Made by a program: the position numbers and the translations under genes. The notes under the pieces are model-generated. The model was not told where the DNA came from and did not search any database. It saw nothing but the letters and a program-made list of their open reading frames with translations. From assembly GCF_030704535.1 (NCBI RefSeq), contig NC_081810.1, positions 806,501 through 870,500 of the forward strand: DNA of 64,000 nucleotides. The letters are read 5' to 3'. Origin of the DNA: Vitis vinifera. Its lineage: Eukaryota > Streptophyta > Magnoliopsida > Vitales > Vitaceae. Every line of letters begins with the position of its first letter. Within the stretch, counting starts at the first letter, position 1. Shown here one piece after another: positions 13,401 through 26,190 of this stretch.

Positions 13401-13880
13401 AATGAATTTGCAGTCACCTGAGCCATTGAAACACCAACCATGGTAGACACACTGCAACCTGCCCCACTGATCAATCCTCCCTTCAGACAGTGGAGCCAGC
13501 CTATGAGGACACATGTCATCAAACACCTTCCAAGCATTTTCATTCCTGTCCCACCACACCACCACATCAAGACCGATCACCTTCTTGGCATGTGGAATCC
13601 TCTTGTCAAGGTCACACACAGGCATAACAGGATACCACTGCAACAGCCAATTGAACTTCTCTTCCTGGCTGTGACTCTGGACCTCTGGCTCAACTGGGTT
13701 CACGGGTTCAGTCGAAACAGTGGATGAAACAGCCGTGACAACCCTGGATCTTGCAGTACATTGACGAATCGGTGGGAAAATCGAAGTGGGTACCGATCTA
13801 AATGGAAGATGCAACATGGGTTTCTCATATGAGGCTGTAGGAAGCCTTGCTGGGACAATACAAGGCCTCAGAGCTTCCAT
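10447..13880 (-). CDS. PTC52: PTC52/ACD1-like chloroplast Rieske oxygenase, copy A
   Basis: Related to the protochlorophyllide-dependent translocon component of 52 kDa, a plastid inner-envelope Rieske protein of the PAO/TIC55 group. Exons: 13374-13880, 12821-13008, about 12489-12558, 12190-12369, 11901-12083, 10954-11141 and 10447-10702. They join in frame to about 523 residues (Arabidopsis about 536). The N-terminus looks like a transit peptide. Rieske ligands are C124, H126, C144 and H147. The mononuclear-iron motif DPAHVPYAH sits at D242, H245 and H250. A CSSC redox pair near 447-450 precedes two C-terminal membrane helices. The start is the ATG before EALRPC. The exon 3 donor is unclear: the frame allows ACA|GTGCCA at 12489 or an end at 12477, neither a strong GT site. 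Otherwise the gene looks intact. It is the most diverged of the four copies and is probably the ancestral one. Confidence 0.88.
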
Positions 13881-14089
13881 GGCTGCCTCCCTCAAAGTTC
13901 AAAATTCCAACACAGAGAAAATAAATAGATAATCAGTTGCAGACAATCACAGTAGTGTGGATGAACGGCGGTGCATGTGGCTTGAAATTAAAGAAACTGA
14001 TGTATGTGTGAGGAATTTGGCCAGTGAATTGTTGCTTCATGGGTTGTAATTGTTTTCTGTGGCTCCAAAGTTTCCTTAACAAAATCCTC

Positions 14090-14095
14090 CACGTG
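14090..14095. promoter_or_regulatory. G-box (CACGTG) upstream of PTC52 A
   Basis: A palindromic CACGTG lies about 210 bases before the PTC52 A start codon. G-boxes bind bZIP and bHLH/PIF factors and are common in light-regulated plastid genes. Function here is inferred from motif and position only. Confidence 0.4.
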
Positions 14096-15984
14096 GGTGG
14101 TTGAAAAGTTAAGTGCCTTGTCCCAGGACATTGACATCCGGGCATCTCATCATTTAGGCTTCTGTTAGGCTAACATTCATGCGAGCCAAACATCTTATCA
14201 CTTTCCAGGAAGGAAAATGAAAAATCCATGCCCAAGTTTTTCCTTTTTAATTAAAATTTCCTTCCCAATGGCAAGAATCAAGATAACATAAATAAAACTT
14301 CTTTCCTTCACAACAGCCTACTAATTTTCCGCATGATCGGGAGAGGTCAATAAGATTGAGGGCAAGGATTGAGCTTAGAGATAAATTCGGAGCCTGGTCC
14401 AAACACTTACCATACAAATTCAGAATTTACTATTTAGAAAATCAATAAAAGCCTAGTTAATGTATGTTGTATAAGAATATGACTGATTTTGCTGTATACT
14501 ATACTTTCAAACACTTATAAGTTATAAGGGGGTCCAAACTATATTTTTGAACATGCTTAAGAATATCAAGAACTATACTTTTGGACATGCTTAAAACCAT
14601 GAAATTGATTTTTTTTTTGTTCATTTTGCATTTATTTATTTTTTTAAATTTATCATTTTTAAAATACTTCTAAATTATTCATAAATGTCTTTTTAATTAT
14701 CTTTAAAGCAAATATTTGTCAAAATCTATATAGATCACAAACCCTAAAATATATTCATATGATACAAACATAATATTAACGTGGATTTAAAAAAATGTTT
14801 CAAAAGATGAAAATTAGCTTTAAACTTACTTTTGGCTAACAAACAAGCTTCAAGAATCGTTAAGAAGAAAAAATTTGAGGGAAGGGAGAAAAATATACAT
14901 GTGGAAGAAATAATGAAGATAATATTTTAGGTATATTGAAAATTTGTAAATATATGTATTATTAGGATTAAAGTTTTAAAGTAGACCGCTAATTAATATG
15001 AATGTGCAAAGAGATTAGGTGATGTAAATATAAATTTCTTAATTCTTAAAATTAGCTTTTGAAAATAATTTCCAAGGGAAATAAAAATTGTTTTAAAACT
15101 TAAATTCCATGCTCCTGTTTCTAATCATCTCTTCAAATTTACATAAAACATTTTGAAACATCTTAAATACCGTTTTTAGTACAAAAAATTTGAAGTTGGA
15201 TTTTTATTTTTATTTTTTATTTCATAAATTTTCTTTTCTATAACATGACCATAAATCAGAGCTCAAAAAAACGTTTGGTTTGGTTAATAGCATACTACTT
15301 AAGGGGACCTTTTTTTTTTTTTTTTATCATAAAGATGACTAGATTTGGTTGGGTTTTTTTTTTCAAAATTTTCCTAGATTGAATGAGACTATTGAGAGGA
15401 CAGTTTTTGTGATGTTGCATAGATTTGAATATTCTATTTAATGCGAAACATATTTTAATATTATACAATTCTTGATATTCGGGAAATTACCGACATTTTT
15501 AGTACATAATGACTAATTGTGCTTTAATGTTATGTTTAGTTTTCAGAAAGAATTACCATGTTTTGTGTATTATAGAAATAAGAAAAGAAAATCAAATATA
15601 ATTAAAATTAGTTAAAAGTACTTAAATTATATAGAAAATTTTTGAAAATGGTTTTTTAGAAACAATTTTTGTTTACTATTCTTAAAAATCCTTTTATTTT
15701 TATTTTTATGTTATTTTCCTTGTATTTTCCCTCAATTTTCCCAAAAACAAAAGGGTAAGTGTTCACTTCAAAAAAGTAAGAAACTCAATATTAGTGAAGA
15801 ATATATTAGCATATAAAATTGCTTCAATGGTATTCTTCTATGTGAATTGTGAGTTTTGGTGATTTTATGTGTTGAAGATTTACTTGTGTAAATGATCTCA
15901 AATAACTACAGTTCTCCATAAAACCAATGCTTTAGTCTGATGAGGTCAGTTTAAAGGTGAAATGTGAAAAAAAAAAAAAAAAGA

Positions 15985-16345
15985 CAAAAGAAGGGGATCA
16001 AGCACCTTTAGCATATAATATAAGTAAGAAAGAATATCCATAAGAAGATTTGTTGATGTTAATTCTTATGTCTTTTCTTTTGGATGTTTGAATATTATTA
16101 GTTCTTTTCTAAATTTTCTTTTTCTTTTTTGTGTTAGTTGTAATTTTCATTGTCTTAAACAAAATCAAAAGTTTTATTGTGTTTTTATTTTCATGATTTA
16201 GATTGGTTGATTATAGATAGAAGTTTAATGGCATGAGTAAGAGTTAGAAAAAGTTTTTAATTTATGTATTTAATTATGATTAGAAAATTCACTTATTCTT
16301 TTGTTTGACACAATTATGAAAATGTTAATGACATATATTAATTTG
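15985..16345 (+). repeat. Direct repeat, left copy (partner 19315-19665)
   Basis: The two segments share long near-identical words, for example AAGATTTGTTGATGTTAATT and AGAAGTTTAATGGCATGAG, in the same order over about 360 bases. The right copy lies in the intron of the broken TMP gene. This copy is therefore probably a remnant of an additional TMP-type locus whose exons are lost. Confidence 0.7.
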
Positions 16346-18589
16346 AATATAGAAGAGACACGTGTTGTTGACTATATGTTTGATGAGTCGAGAAATCCTA
16401 GGTGAGTCCCAAATTACAAGTTTGACAACTATCGCTCATACGATACAATAATAATGAATTTGTCCTCCTAAATTTTTTATCTCCATCCCTTATGTTTGAT
16501 GTAATTAATAAGGAGGTGTTTTGCGCATATATGGTGGCTATGGTGTGACACATGAACAATTGTAGTGTTTGGTTGGGGAGGGTTCATTAATATTAGGGTA
16601 AACTCTTATCATAAAAAAAACCTTAATTTTGCATGCATTCTTCTAATGAAGTAAGACACATTTTTTAGATGATTTCCATGCTATGTCGGTACATGAATGT
16701 AAATGAAGGGAATCTTTATCGTGGGCACTTTTCCCCCCCATACTTTGGGGTGAGGTTCCTTTTACTATTACACCAAATGTTGTTCATAGCATAGGATAAA
16801 ACTTATAAGAATTATATTTAAATATTGTGTGTTGGTTGTAATTATAGACTATATATAAATATTGAGAAACTCCATTTCTTTCACAATAATCTATATTTTG
16901 GTGTTCAACAAAATGAAAAAGAGATTATGAAGTTAAAAATTAGTCATTTTATTAAGTGATACACCATAAGCTTAGTTAGTGTTGTAGAATTACTGTGGAA
17001 AAAATTTGTTCAATTGAATCATTTTTTAGGCCATAACATTTTAGTTCCATTCCTTTTCATGTTTTTCATTCTATACCGTCCCTCTAGTTTTGTTATCATT
17101 CAAAGGAAATATAATGGTTTATTTGATCCATATTAGACATTTTCATTCATAATCTATTACGTATTAATGACATATATTTCCATAAATATGTAATCAAACA
17201 AAAGTTATAATAAGACTATATAAAACTCAATATGGTCTATATCTCTTAACTTTTACGACATACATTGGATTGGTGACGAAAATTAGTAATTTCAAAATTA
17301 AAACTATCTTTATATCATTGTTCTTGCTTATAATGATTGCAAGTTGTTGTAATTTTACATCTCCATATTCTAATTCAATGAATGGGTGACCATCGTCATC
17401 AATTTGAAAGCTAAAAGGGTCGATATTCTTTCATCAAATCAAAGTATTCAATGGGTTCACTTTCTTAATGACGCCTCCAAAGTTGTTGGTTTTACATTGT
17501 AACTACTAAAAAATCCTTTTAAACGGAATGATTTACATATCAAGAACGTAATCCATAGGTTGTAGATATGGTAGGATATCATAAATTGTAAGTGATAATT
17601 GTATCTTCATTTACATATTTATTTTTAACCCTAATAAGGTCCTATGTTAATAATGTTATAATTCACATTCATTATTGCAGTTGTTATACGGGGATGTATG
17701 TTATTTTTTACATGCAAAATTGGAATGAAAGTGATCTTAATAGAGTCATTAATTTCGTAAGTCCTTAAATATGATATTATGCCCTTATTTTCAAATCCAT
17801 AACTAGAACATATTGAACTTGAAATGCTTAAATCTACAATTTAGATAATTCTTGATAATGAAAGAGAAGTTTGTGAAATCGTTTCCAATAACATTTGGCC
17901 TACCAATGATGCATTACATCCATGGGTTACCTTCATAATTCATTTATTATGATATACTTGATTAAAATATTTAATTGTACATTCTAATTGACACTCTTAC
18001 CCCACCATAACTTTTAAACATTCTCAACTATATTGCCCACTTCATACATATTTTTTAGAATTATGTTAGATTGTGAGGAGCTAATAGCCGATAGTTTTTG
18101 TCTTCTATGATTTCATAATGAACTTTACATACATTGCTTAACAATTTTTGGATTGAAATTATAAACTTTTATATGAATGTTTTGATTCCTCGAGCATGCA
18201 TTTCTATTAAGTAATATTATTTGCTTTTTATTTATATAATTTTTATAATTTTAAAATACGTTTATATAATAATGAAGAATTTATATATATATAACAATAA
18301 AGCTAAACAAAGGCCCGTTAGACATCCGACAGACTGAGCAAAGTCCGTGTCATCCGATCTGACATTATTTGTACGACTCGTTTAAACCCACTATTGTGAG
18401 TGGATGGTGACGCATATACAAATTATCAAATTACTTTTTGTACCGTCTTCATGATGTGGAGGGTTTTCCTATTGAAGCCCTAGCCGCTCCTCTGTTGCCT
18501 GCTCTGTTTCTCACTTCGATTGACCGCTTACTTTCTCTGTTTCTCGCTTCTCAGTCTCGCCTCTCCATTCCGACTCAACAATTACTTCA

Positions 18590-21010
18590 ATGGCACCGTC
18601 ACCTGGTCTGATTTTATTTTATTTTAATTTTTTCCTATTTTCTTTGCTCATTGTTTGCTTTCAGATTTGGATCTAATGTTTTAGGGTTGGTAGATCTGAA
18701 GTAAAGCTTGCTGGAATCTGTGTTTAATACCAAAAGAATCAGTAAATAATTACAAATAATCCTCAAGATTTTAGGGTTAGAGGTTGTCAAGTGAAATTTT
18801 CGTATCTTTAAATTTAGGCTGTGATCCAATCGGCGTCCAGATCACATAACAGAGATTTCTGAAGGTTACATGATTTTTTTCTGTTCCTTTTTCTTTTCTT
18901 ACATTTTCTCGGAAACCAAACGGACAACGCGAATTTCATGAATTCTCTTTTCTGTACCATGACCATGAATCTGAGCTCAAATAACATACGTTTGATGTTT
19001 GGGAAATGGAAGCTGTGGGGAATTTTTTTTGTAAAACTTAATTGAGTTTGATAGAAACAGAGGTGAGGAGGATAAAATGGTTTGGAAAGCTTACAAGAGT
19101 GGGTGGTTCTCTGTGATGCGTTGGTAGCGGAGGGTGAAGCGACTTTCCTCTCAAAGATAATTTGGGGTTCGTGGGCTCCTACCCATAAAATTCCCTTGAG
19201 CCTCCCTTAGATAAAATAATTTACAATGATAACTCTCTTAGGGTTTAAATGATTTATTTTCTTATAATTGTCTCAGTGGAAATTTGGCCAAACCAAAAAA
19301 AACAAAAACAAAATAGAAAAAAAGAATCAAATACCTTTAATATATGATTAGTAAGAATACTGATGAGAAGATTTGTTGATGTTAATTCTTATGCCTTTTC
19401 TTTTGGATGTTTAAATATTATTTGTTTTGTTGTAAATTTTGTTTTTTGTTTTATGTGTAAATTTGCAATTGTCCTAATCAAATCAAATGTTTTATTTTGT
19501 TTTTATTTTCATGATTTAGGTTGGGTGATTATGGATAGAAGTTTAATGGCATGAGTGGAGTTGGAAAAGGTTTGTTATTTACCTATTTAATTCTGATAAG
19601 AAAATTTACTTATTTTTTTGTTTAATTTTGGAAAAATTAATGATACATATTGGTTTGATTAATTTGTTTAATAAATATTGTAAAAAAAAATAAAAAATTA
19701 TGAGTAGGTTAGGCTTGGTTTAGATATGCATTATGTTTTTTATTTTTAAAAATGGAAAATTTTATATAAAAAATAAAATAAAAAATAGAAATTTGTAAAC
19801 AAAAGTATAGACTTATACTTTTGCCTGGTAATAAATTTTTTTTAATACTTTAATTTTTTTTTAATTAGGTTTTAGAGAACATAAGATTTTCAAGTAAGTG
19901 TCTAAAAGTGTATCTAAATATAAATTTTCTAGTTTTAAAAGACCATTTAAATATTTTTATATACTACTTCAAACTTCTTTTACTTATTTAACTCTTTTAT
20001 ATAAATGTTAGATAATTTAAATATATACAAATTTTTTAATAATTTTAATTATATTAGACTTTCTTTCGTATTTTTCATTATAAAATCAAATATGAGAAAA
20101 TTATTTTTCTTAATATTTTTGTTTCCTTTCGTAGTACTTTTTGAAAACGAAACATAACTTAAACATGGGTGTTATTGCTATCCATTTTATTCAAATAACA
20201 CTTTTCTTTGTCACCCTTTATTTGAATTTTCGATTACCTTCGTAGATATAATCTTATATTAAGATGTGGACTCAAATAGACATATAGCAAAAAAAAAAAA
20301 AAAAAAAAAACAAAAAACAAAAAAACCACTGAGCATATAAATATAAAGAATAAGAATCTTGATAGCTTATTAATATATTTTCAATTATACTTAAAACATT
20401 TTGTTATTAATATATTTTAATTTGTTATCATATTGTTCATAAATTTCAAATATGTTTTTTATATTCTAATTATTCCATGCATTACATATTTTATCTTAAA
20501 TATGATTAATTCTAATAATGGATGAAATGATATTATATGATCTTATCCAAACTTGCTTGAAGAATTGATCTAATCAAACTTTTATAAATGATATAGACGA
20601 GCTCATATTGTTTAATTTCCAAAAAAGATTGTATAATTTCTTTTTCTTTTAAATATTGTTACACATTTTTTTGTGATAAATCTGAGTGAATTTCATGTTT
20701 TATTGTCATGACAGTGTCGCGGCAGCTTTTTTATTTTTTACCTACATTTATGGGTGCTGCTGACGAGAATGTTTCCCCATTTGCACGAGATCATATTGCA
20801 ATGCGAATCAAATCCTTGCAGTATTTGTATATTGTATCGTGCAGTACTAGTTGTAATTCACACTCAAAATTGTAGTTATTTTATCAGACAATATTAGGTT
20901 CCATGTAATTCACACTCAAAATTGTAGTTATCTCATTAGACGATATTAGGTTCTTGAGTTGGAACCTATGGAACCCTTTCTTTGACTTCAATATTCTTGA
21001 TTTTGGTGAT
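18590..21010 (+). pseudogene. TMP-family membrane protein gene, copy a (broken)
   Basis: A leader-like CT-rich stretch (about 18480-18589) precedes ATGGCACCGTCACCTG at 18590-18605, followed by GT. An exon after a CAG at about 20713 resembles exon 2 of the intact TMP gene at 34504: it shares ACATTTATGGGTGCTGCTG and CATTTGCACGAGATCAT-like words. Joining them gives MAPSP followed by a membrane-helix-like start, which then runs into a stop after several small deletions. The region near 20870-21000 keeps nucleotide similarity to the rest of the exon. The first exon is inferred by analogy with the 33551 gene. The copy cannot encode the full protein. Confidence 0.5.
19315..19665 (+). repeat. Direct repeat, right copy (partner 15985-16345)
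   Basis: About 360 bases matching 15985-16345 at moderate divergence, located in the intron of TMP copy a. No open frame is conserved between the two, which fits duplicated noncoding DNA. Confidence 0.7.
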
Positions 21011-21607
21011 GTCCTTAGTAAGGTGAAACTCAACTTACTTGATCTCATTGTGAATTTGACATGCTCATAAATTAAATCAACATTAACAATACAAATTTGA
21101 ATGGTTGCAGCAATATGAAGAGGAGGTCCATTTAGCTGATTATATGGTTATAATAATATGAAGAGGAAGTCCATTTAACTTATTGAATGGTTGTAACAAT
21201 GTAAATAGAGAGTCCAGTTAACTCATTGAAGATCACCTACAAAGTAAGCAAAATAAATGCAAAGGATTATTTTGGTTATCTATGGTGTTATTTTTTTTTT
21301 CTTTTTTTCATAAGCATTGTAATTTTGTCACTTGACTTTAAAAATTCAATGTTTGTGTAATAGAATTATCATTATCATTAGTTTATATATATATATTCAG
21401 AATTTGACACTCTATCCAGAGCACTTAGATAACTCAATTAATTTGGAATTTTTGATGGAAAAAAAATGAAAAACACACAAACCAACTCAACAGCTTATAA
21501 GCCATGCATACAATCTTTTAGGCAAATGTTGAATGTTGTGTATCATACATAATATATAGAGGGCACTGGGATGTTCAAATTTCTGAATACCAAGTGAAAC
21601 ACTGGTC

Positions 21608-24469
21608 TCAGCAGAAGGCATGTGTGTAGTCATGGAAATGGAAGGTTTTGTAGATGAAGTAAGACAACCACCTTGAAGCTGCAAAACATAGAATCGCCAT
21701 GGATACCGCTGTAATCCTTGCAGCCACTGACATCACACCATGGTTGATCACAGGAATCCCGATTAGAGCAATTGAGAAGATCTGCAACACCACCTCAAGC
21801 ACCTGGAGACCTTTATATGCAACACTACAGCTGCTGCAGTTCACCACATGAGACCAGTACCTGAAACAATATAATCCATGAAAAGCATTAGTTATATGAA
21901 GTGATAGTTCTGGTAGTTGACAATTTTGATACCTTTCCGTAGTCTAAAAAGATTCATCCCAAGCAAGAAAATTTCTTGCTTGTGTATGGAGTTTTTTGGA
22001 AATTTATGCTTCTTCTTCAAGTGGTTATGGATCTGTGAATCGAGGCTTTATCCTTTGTAATGACAATATTACACCCCATAAAAACATATAGAGAAACTTT
22101 CTTGATTCTCAAAGCATTGAAGAAGCTGACTTGAACCTGAAATTCAAGTCTTACCTGTCCATTAACTGCTCTTTAGGAGGAGTTGGGGGCAGGGCACTGC
22201 TGAAATTGGTTCCCCAATCAAGTTGGCCACCTGAGTACTTCCTCAACCATGCTCTGAAGGCAACGATGTGGGCATCCGACTTTGTTGGCACAAAACAAGC
22301 CTTGTGCCAGTTGGAAGGGCCAGCCTTCATAATCTTACGCTCCTACAGGAAACATACGAGATTCAGTAAAAACAAACTGGATGCAGTAAGCTTTCCAATT
22401 CTATGCTGATTGCCAAGAAGACTGTGTGAAGGCAAATAAAACTAGGGATATTAATTATAATGGGTGTTTCTGAAGAAGGTCGTGCGTGATTCTAAGTTTT
22501 CCTTTCCTCTCAACTTCCCAGCAACCAAACAAGGCATCAGGCTCCATTTGTTTTCTAGGAAGCTATGATGCCATAAAGCTTATCATGTTATATAGGCAGA
22601 AAATAACAATACGAACAGACAGGGGTTACCTCTAAATGGAGAAGATATAAATCTGAATCTAGAATAAGGTTTTGACTCATATGAAGCATCCATCGCGGAA
22701 TGATATGATCAGTCCACAATCCAAAGTTTCTTGGAAAAGTCCATATCAATCTGCTATTTCCTGGACTTACTGGAACACAGATAAGAATCAGAAGTGCTCT
22801 TTTTGGAGACATGTGAGACGATGGTTCCTGAACCAAACAAGTTAAAAGCAAATATGATTCAAATAAAGGGCAATTAAAGGAAAACAGCATAATTATTAAT
22901 TAATTAATAAGATCAACCTAATGGTTACCTCTTTGGTAAGGCCTGATGACACAGATTCATTACTTTGATATGCCGGAAAATCCAAACAGGTATAGTACAA
23001 ACAGGGTGGAATAAATTTGCTCCTGGCAAGCTCCCTCTCTGCATCAAAACCATCTATGGCTGATCTCTTCACACTGATCTCAATTGGTGTCCCCCCTTCT
23101 CTATCTGCCTTGGGTGTGAAAGAAAATCATGTGTGAGACAAATGAATTTCTCAGCTCTAAGCATCATAGTACAATAACAAAAACTGGACCTAGTTAGATC
23201 TGCTTATCTGTCTTTTGCCTGTGGAATTTGCACTATCCCGTAATGTGCATATGCAACATGAGCAGGGTCCATGACATTTTCCATCAGAATCTCATACCTG
23301 AATGACACCAATTTAGTTTACTCAGAAGAGTTTAAGATAATTAGTTCATGAAGTATAGGAGTGTTCGGCTAGATAACTGAGTCACTTATGCTTAATAAAG
23401 ATTCTTTCACATTTCATGACTTCTGCAGGCATCAGAAGGCTTTCTACACCCCCCAACTCTTTTCTCCTCACGCTGAAATATTTCTGTTTGGAAAAAGAGG
23501 ATTATAGAACTTGTGGATAGCAGTATCTCTACATACCCGAATGGAAAATCTCTAGCTCCCATCGACTTGGTATATGATAGGTCATCCAATTCTGGGATGT
23601 AAGGAGGCCTTTTCTTCGTAAAAATATCTTTGAATTGAGGATCGGTGTTTGGCCAAAACCAGACAATTCCATGCTGTACAGCACTTGGATAAACAGCTGC
23701 ACGTGCTTTCTTGAATGTGTGAACCTGCATACTTTGTCAAAAGCTACAATAAGAACTACATGCTGTTAATGTTTTACAAATTCAAGAGAAAATTCCAATT
23801 CATTACATTCATTGAAACACACTCAAGCATATAGATTCAGTTTTTTTGAGAGACTGGATTTGAATCCAGATCAGTATTTTGGAATTGTGAGAGATACTGG
23901 ATGTATGCCAGAATTATAACTCCTACAGATGCCAAATTTATTTTTACCGGAGGACCATCTGGGGGTGCCTGAGGAATGAATTTGCAGTCACCAGAGCCAT
24001 TAAAACACCAGCCATGGTACACACACTGCAACCGGCCCCACTGATCAATCCTCCCTTCAGACAATGGAGCCAACCTATGAGCACAAGCATCATCAAACAC
24101 TTTCCATTCACTTTCATTTCTATCCCACCACACAACTACATCAAGACCAATCACCCTCTTGGAATGCGGCTTTCTCTTGTCAAGATCACAGACTGGGGCA
24201 ACTGGATACCACTGTGAAAGCCAGTCAAACTTCTCTTCTCCATGGTGAGATGGTCTAGGCAAGTCCATGGCTTCACTTGAACTAGCGGAAGATCTGGCTG
24301 TGCAAGGCTTTGATTTTGAAAAGTTTCCACAAATTGATGAAAAAGAAGGATTGAGTAATGGATTAAAGGGAAGATGCAACAAGGGTTTGTCATATGACCT
24401 GGTATGAAATCTAGTTGGGAGCACTGACAAATGAAATGAAGGAAACGAGGGAGCTCTGAGAGCTTCCAT
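21608..24469 (-). CDS. PTC52: PTC52/ACD1-like chloroplast Rieske oxygenase, copy B
   Basis: Same family and exon plan as copy A. Exons: 23948-24469, 23537-23724, 23219-23297, 22929-23108, 22630-22827, 22155-22342 and 21608-21860. They total 535 residues, matching the length of the Arabidopsis protein. Rieske ligands C129, H131, C149 and H152 are present, but the second position reads CAHRL instead of CPHRL. The DPAHVAYAH iron motif (D247, H250, H255), the CSSC pair and two C-terminal helices remain. Exon 3 keeps frame only if it ends at CAG|GCAAAA, a GC-AG intron; a GT at ATA|GTGCAA is an alternative. Exon 5 is five codons longer than in copy A. The start is the ATG before EALRAPS. It is flanked by TMP copy a and a kinase remnant, the repeating unit of the array. 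Probably functional. Confidence 0.82.
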
Positions 24470-25465
24470 GGCTAACTCCTTTACCACTGTTTCTGCAATC
24501 ACACTCAAAATTCCAAATGATCATCTTACCACATAGTGGGGTTACAATAACAACATTTTCTAGACCACAGTATTTGAAAATTAATCCTGATCATTAAAAA
24601 TCAATAATTGGGATTTTGAGGATTAAGATTTTGAATGCATAATACAGGGGACAACAGTAATTTTCAATCTCTTCCGCAAAGTTGAGATGTTAAGATCTCC
24701 TCGACTGCCTCCACAAGACAGAAGAACATGGGCCACCCTTCCCAAAAAAGTATATCAACAGTGCAAATATAAAAGTGGGTCACAAATTCTGACATTGATT
24801 GGTGTCAAGTGGAGGCTAATAATTAGAAATTTCTAGCTAGTTGAAGTCCTTGAGGATGAATCATGACATTTGCCTGCTGGGGGTTCAGGATCTTTGCAAT
24901 GGTTTTTAGTAAGGTTTTGGTAAGTATTTGCATTCCACCATCAGAATAGCACCCACACTTGAAGGAGGTCCCAGTGAGAGTGAGAGTCATCTCCAAGTGT
25001 CACCTCAGCCCTGGCTGAACACCCAAGACACATAATGGACCTTGCCATCCTTTCTTGTCCGCATGTATACTGTGGCTCAAGGCTCTACATGTTGAATGAG
25101 TTCATTGTTTTCATCTAACACAGATTTTTTTTAGACTCAGCTCAAATTATTGGCCTCATCAATCTACCTGGAAAATTAAGCTAGTTGAGTATGCGAGCAA
25201 TAAAAACATTGACATGCTATAAGATTTCAGAAATGAAAATCTTATTGACAGTGAAAAGAAAAGATACAGACAGGCTCATCATCAGCATCCAAGGTAAAAG
25301 TCATAAAACATTTTCATTCAAATGTCAAAGTTGCTTGCACAATTTATATGATTCACACATTGCTGGAGTTAACCCCCAGTCATTCCCCTGCATTGCAGTT
25401 AAATGACGGGGCATGGGGCTGGTACAATAAGGATTCATGCTTCCAAATCAAATTTGGCATTCTTC
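24470..25465. other. Array spacer between PTC52 B and the kinase remnant
   Basis: PTC52 B promoter side plus the sequence that lies 3' of the kinase. It is closely similar to 39755-41149 and 46019-47071, showing that PTC52, spacer and kinase were copied together. No known coding sequence. Confidence 0.7.
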
Positions 25466-26190
25466 TAGGAAACTTCCTCAATCTCAGTTAAGACTCTTTC
25501 ATCCATCTGGCTCTCCTGTCTGAAAGGAAAAGCTGATGGAGGCCTATCTACTGAAAGTGTCCCTTCTATTACCTTAACTGCCTCCCCAATGGAAGGTCGT
25601 AAGAACGGTTGATTTTGCATACACTGCAAAGCTATCTTCACCACTGTTTCGACTCCTTCCCTCTCCTTGCTGCCCTTCAGTTTTTGTTCTTGATTCACCT
25701 TGTCAATTAAGTGGTGCAGATTGTCCCCATGATCTCTCGGGCATGTTACAGATTGCAGCAGCGTTACTCCAAACATGTAAATATCTCTCTCTGAGGGAGA
25801 CTCTGAAGAAGAAGCTGACTGCTCCTGGAGTAAGCTCTGAAGTCGAAAATCCATCAACTTAGGGACTAACTTCTCATCAAGCAATCATTCTTCAATTCAT
25901 CTTGTAGCTTCCCAAATCCACCATTTTCTTGAACCCGAAACTCCCTGAATCCATCCCATGTGAGCCAGTTCCCCAATTCAAAGAAGCTCATACAGACAAC
26001 CACAAACAGGTCCTGTAGAGCTGTACCCACATAAGCTTCACAAACCACAAGAACCAAACACACTGCACTGGTTCTCAACTGCCTGCCACCCTACTCACCA
26101 TGCCTGCATCATCCCATGAGAAAATTCTCAAGTTCCCATCTGAATAAATCCTAATATGCCTCCAAACCAGAGAAGGGTCTTCAAAATCGT
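25466..26190 (-). pseudogene. SD3-1-like receptor kinase remnant K1
   Basis: Two blocks of the receptor kinase at 47072-49504 are joined. The C-terminal kinase part (LLDEKLVPKLMDF through VLTEIEEVS, 25466-25880) follows directly after the EGF/early-PAN part (TGSHGMDSGSFG to DLGSYKMN, up to about 26190). The PAN remainder, transmembrane segment and N-terminal kinase lobe are missing. The same deletion point occurs in K3 at 41150-41890. DFG has become DFR and several shifts interrupt the rest, so no receptor can be made. The upstream edge at about 26190 is fused to PTC52 intron sequence. Confidence 0.85.

Larger units (their letters stand above)
13881..18589. other. AT-rich intergenic region between PTC52 A and the array
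   Basis: It contains the PTC52 A promoter at its left end. The rest is AT-rich DNA with no convincing coding sequence. Inside it, 15985-16345 is a diverged copy of 19315-19665. A smaller match at about 15225-15290 corresponds to about 18940-19000, with unrelated sequence between, so part of the next locus was duplicated here. Confidence 0.5.
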
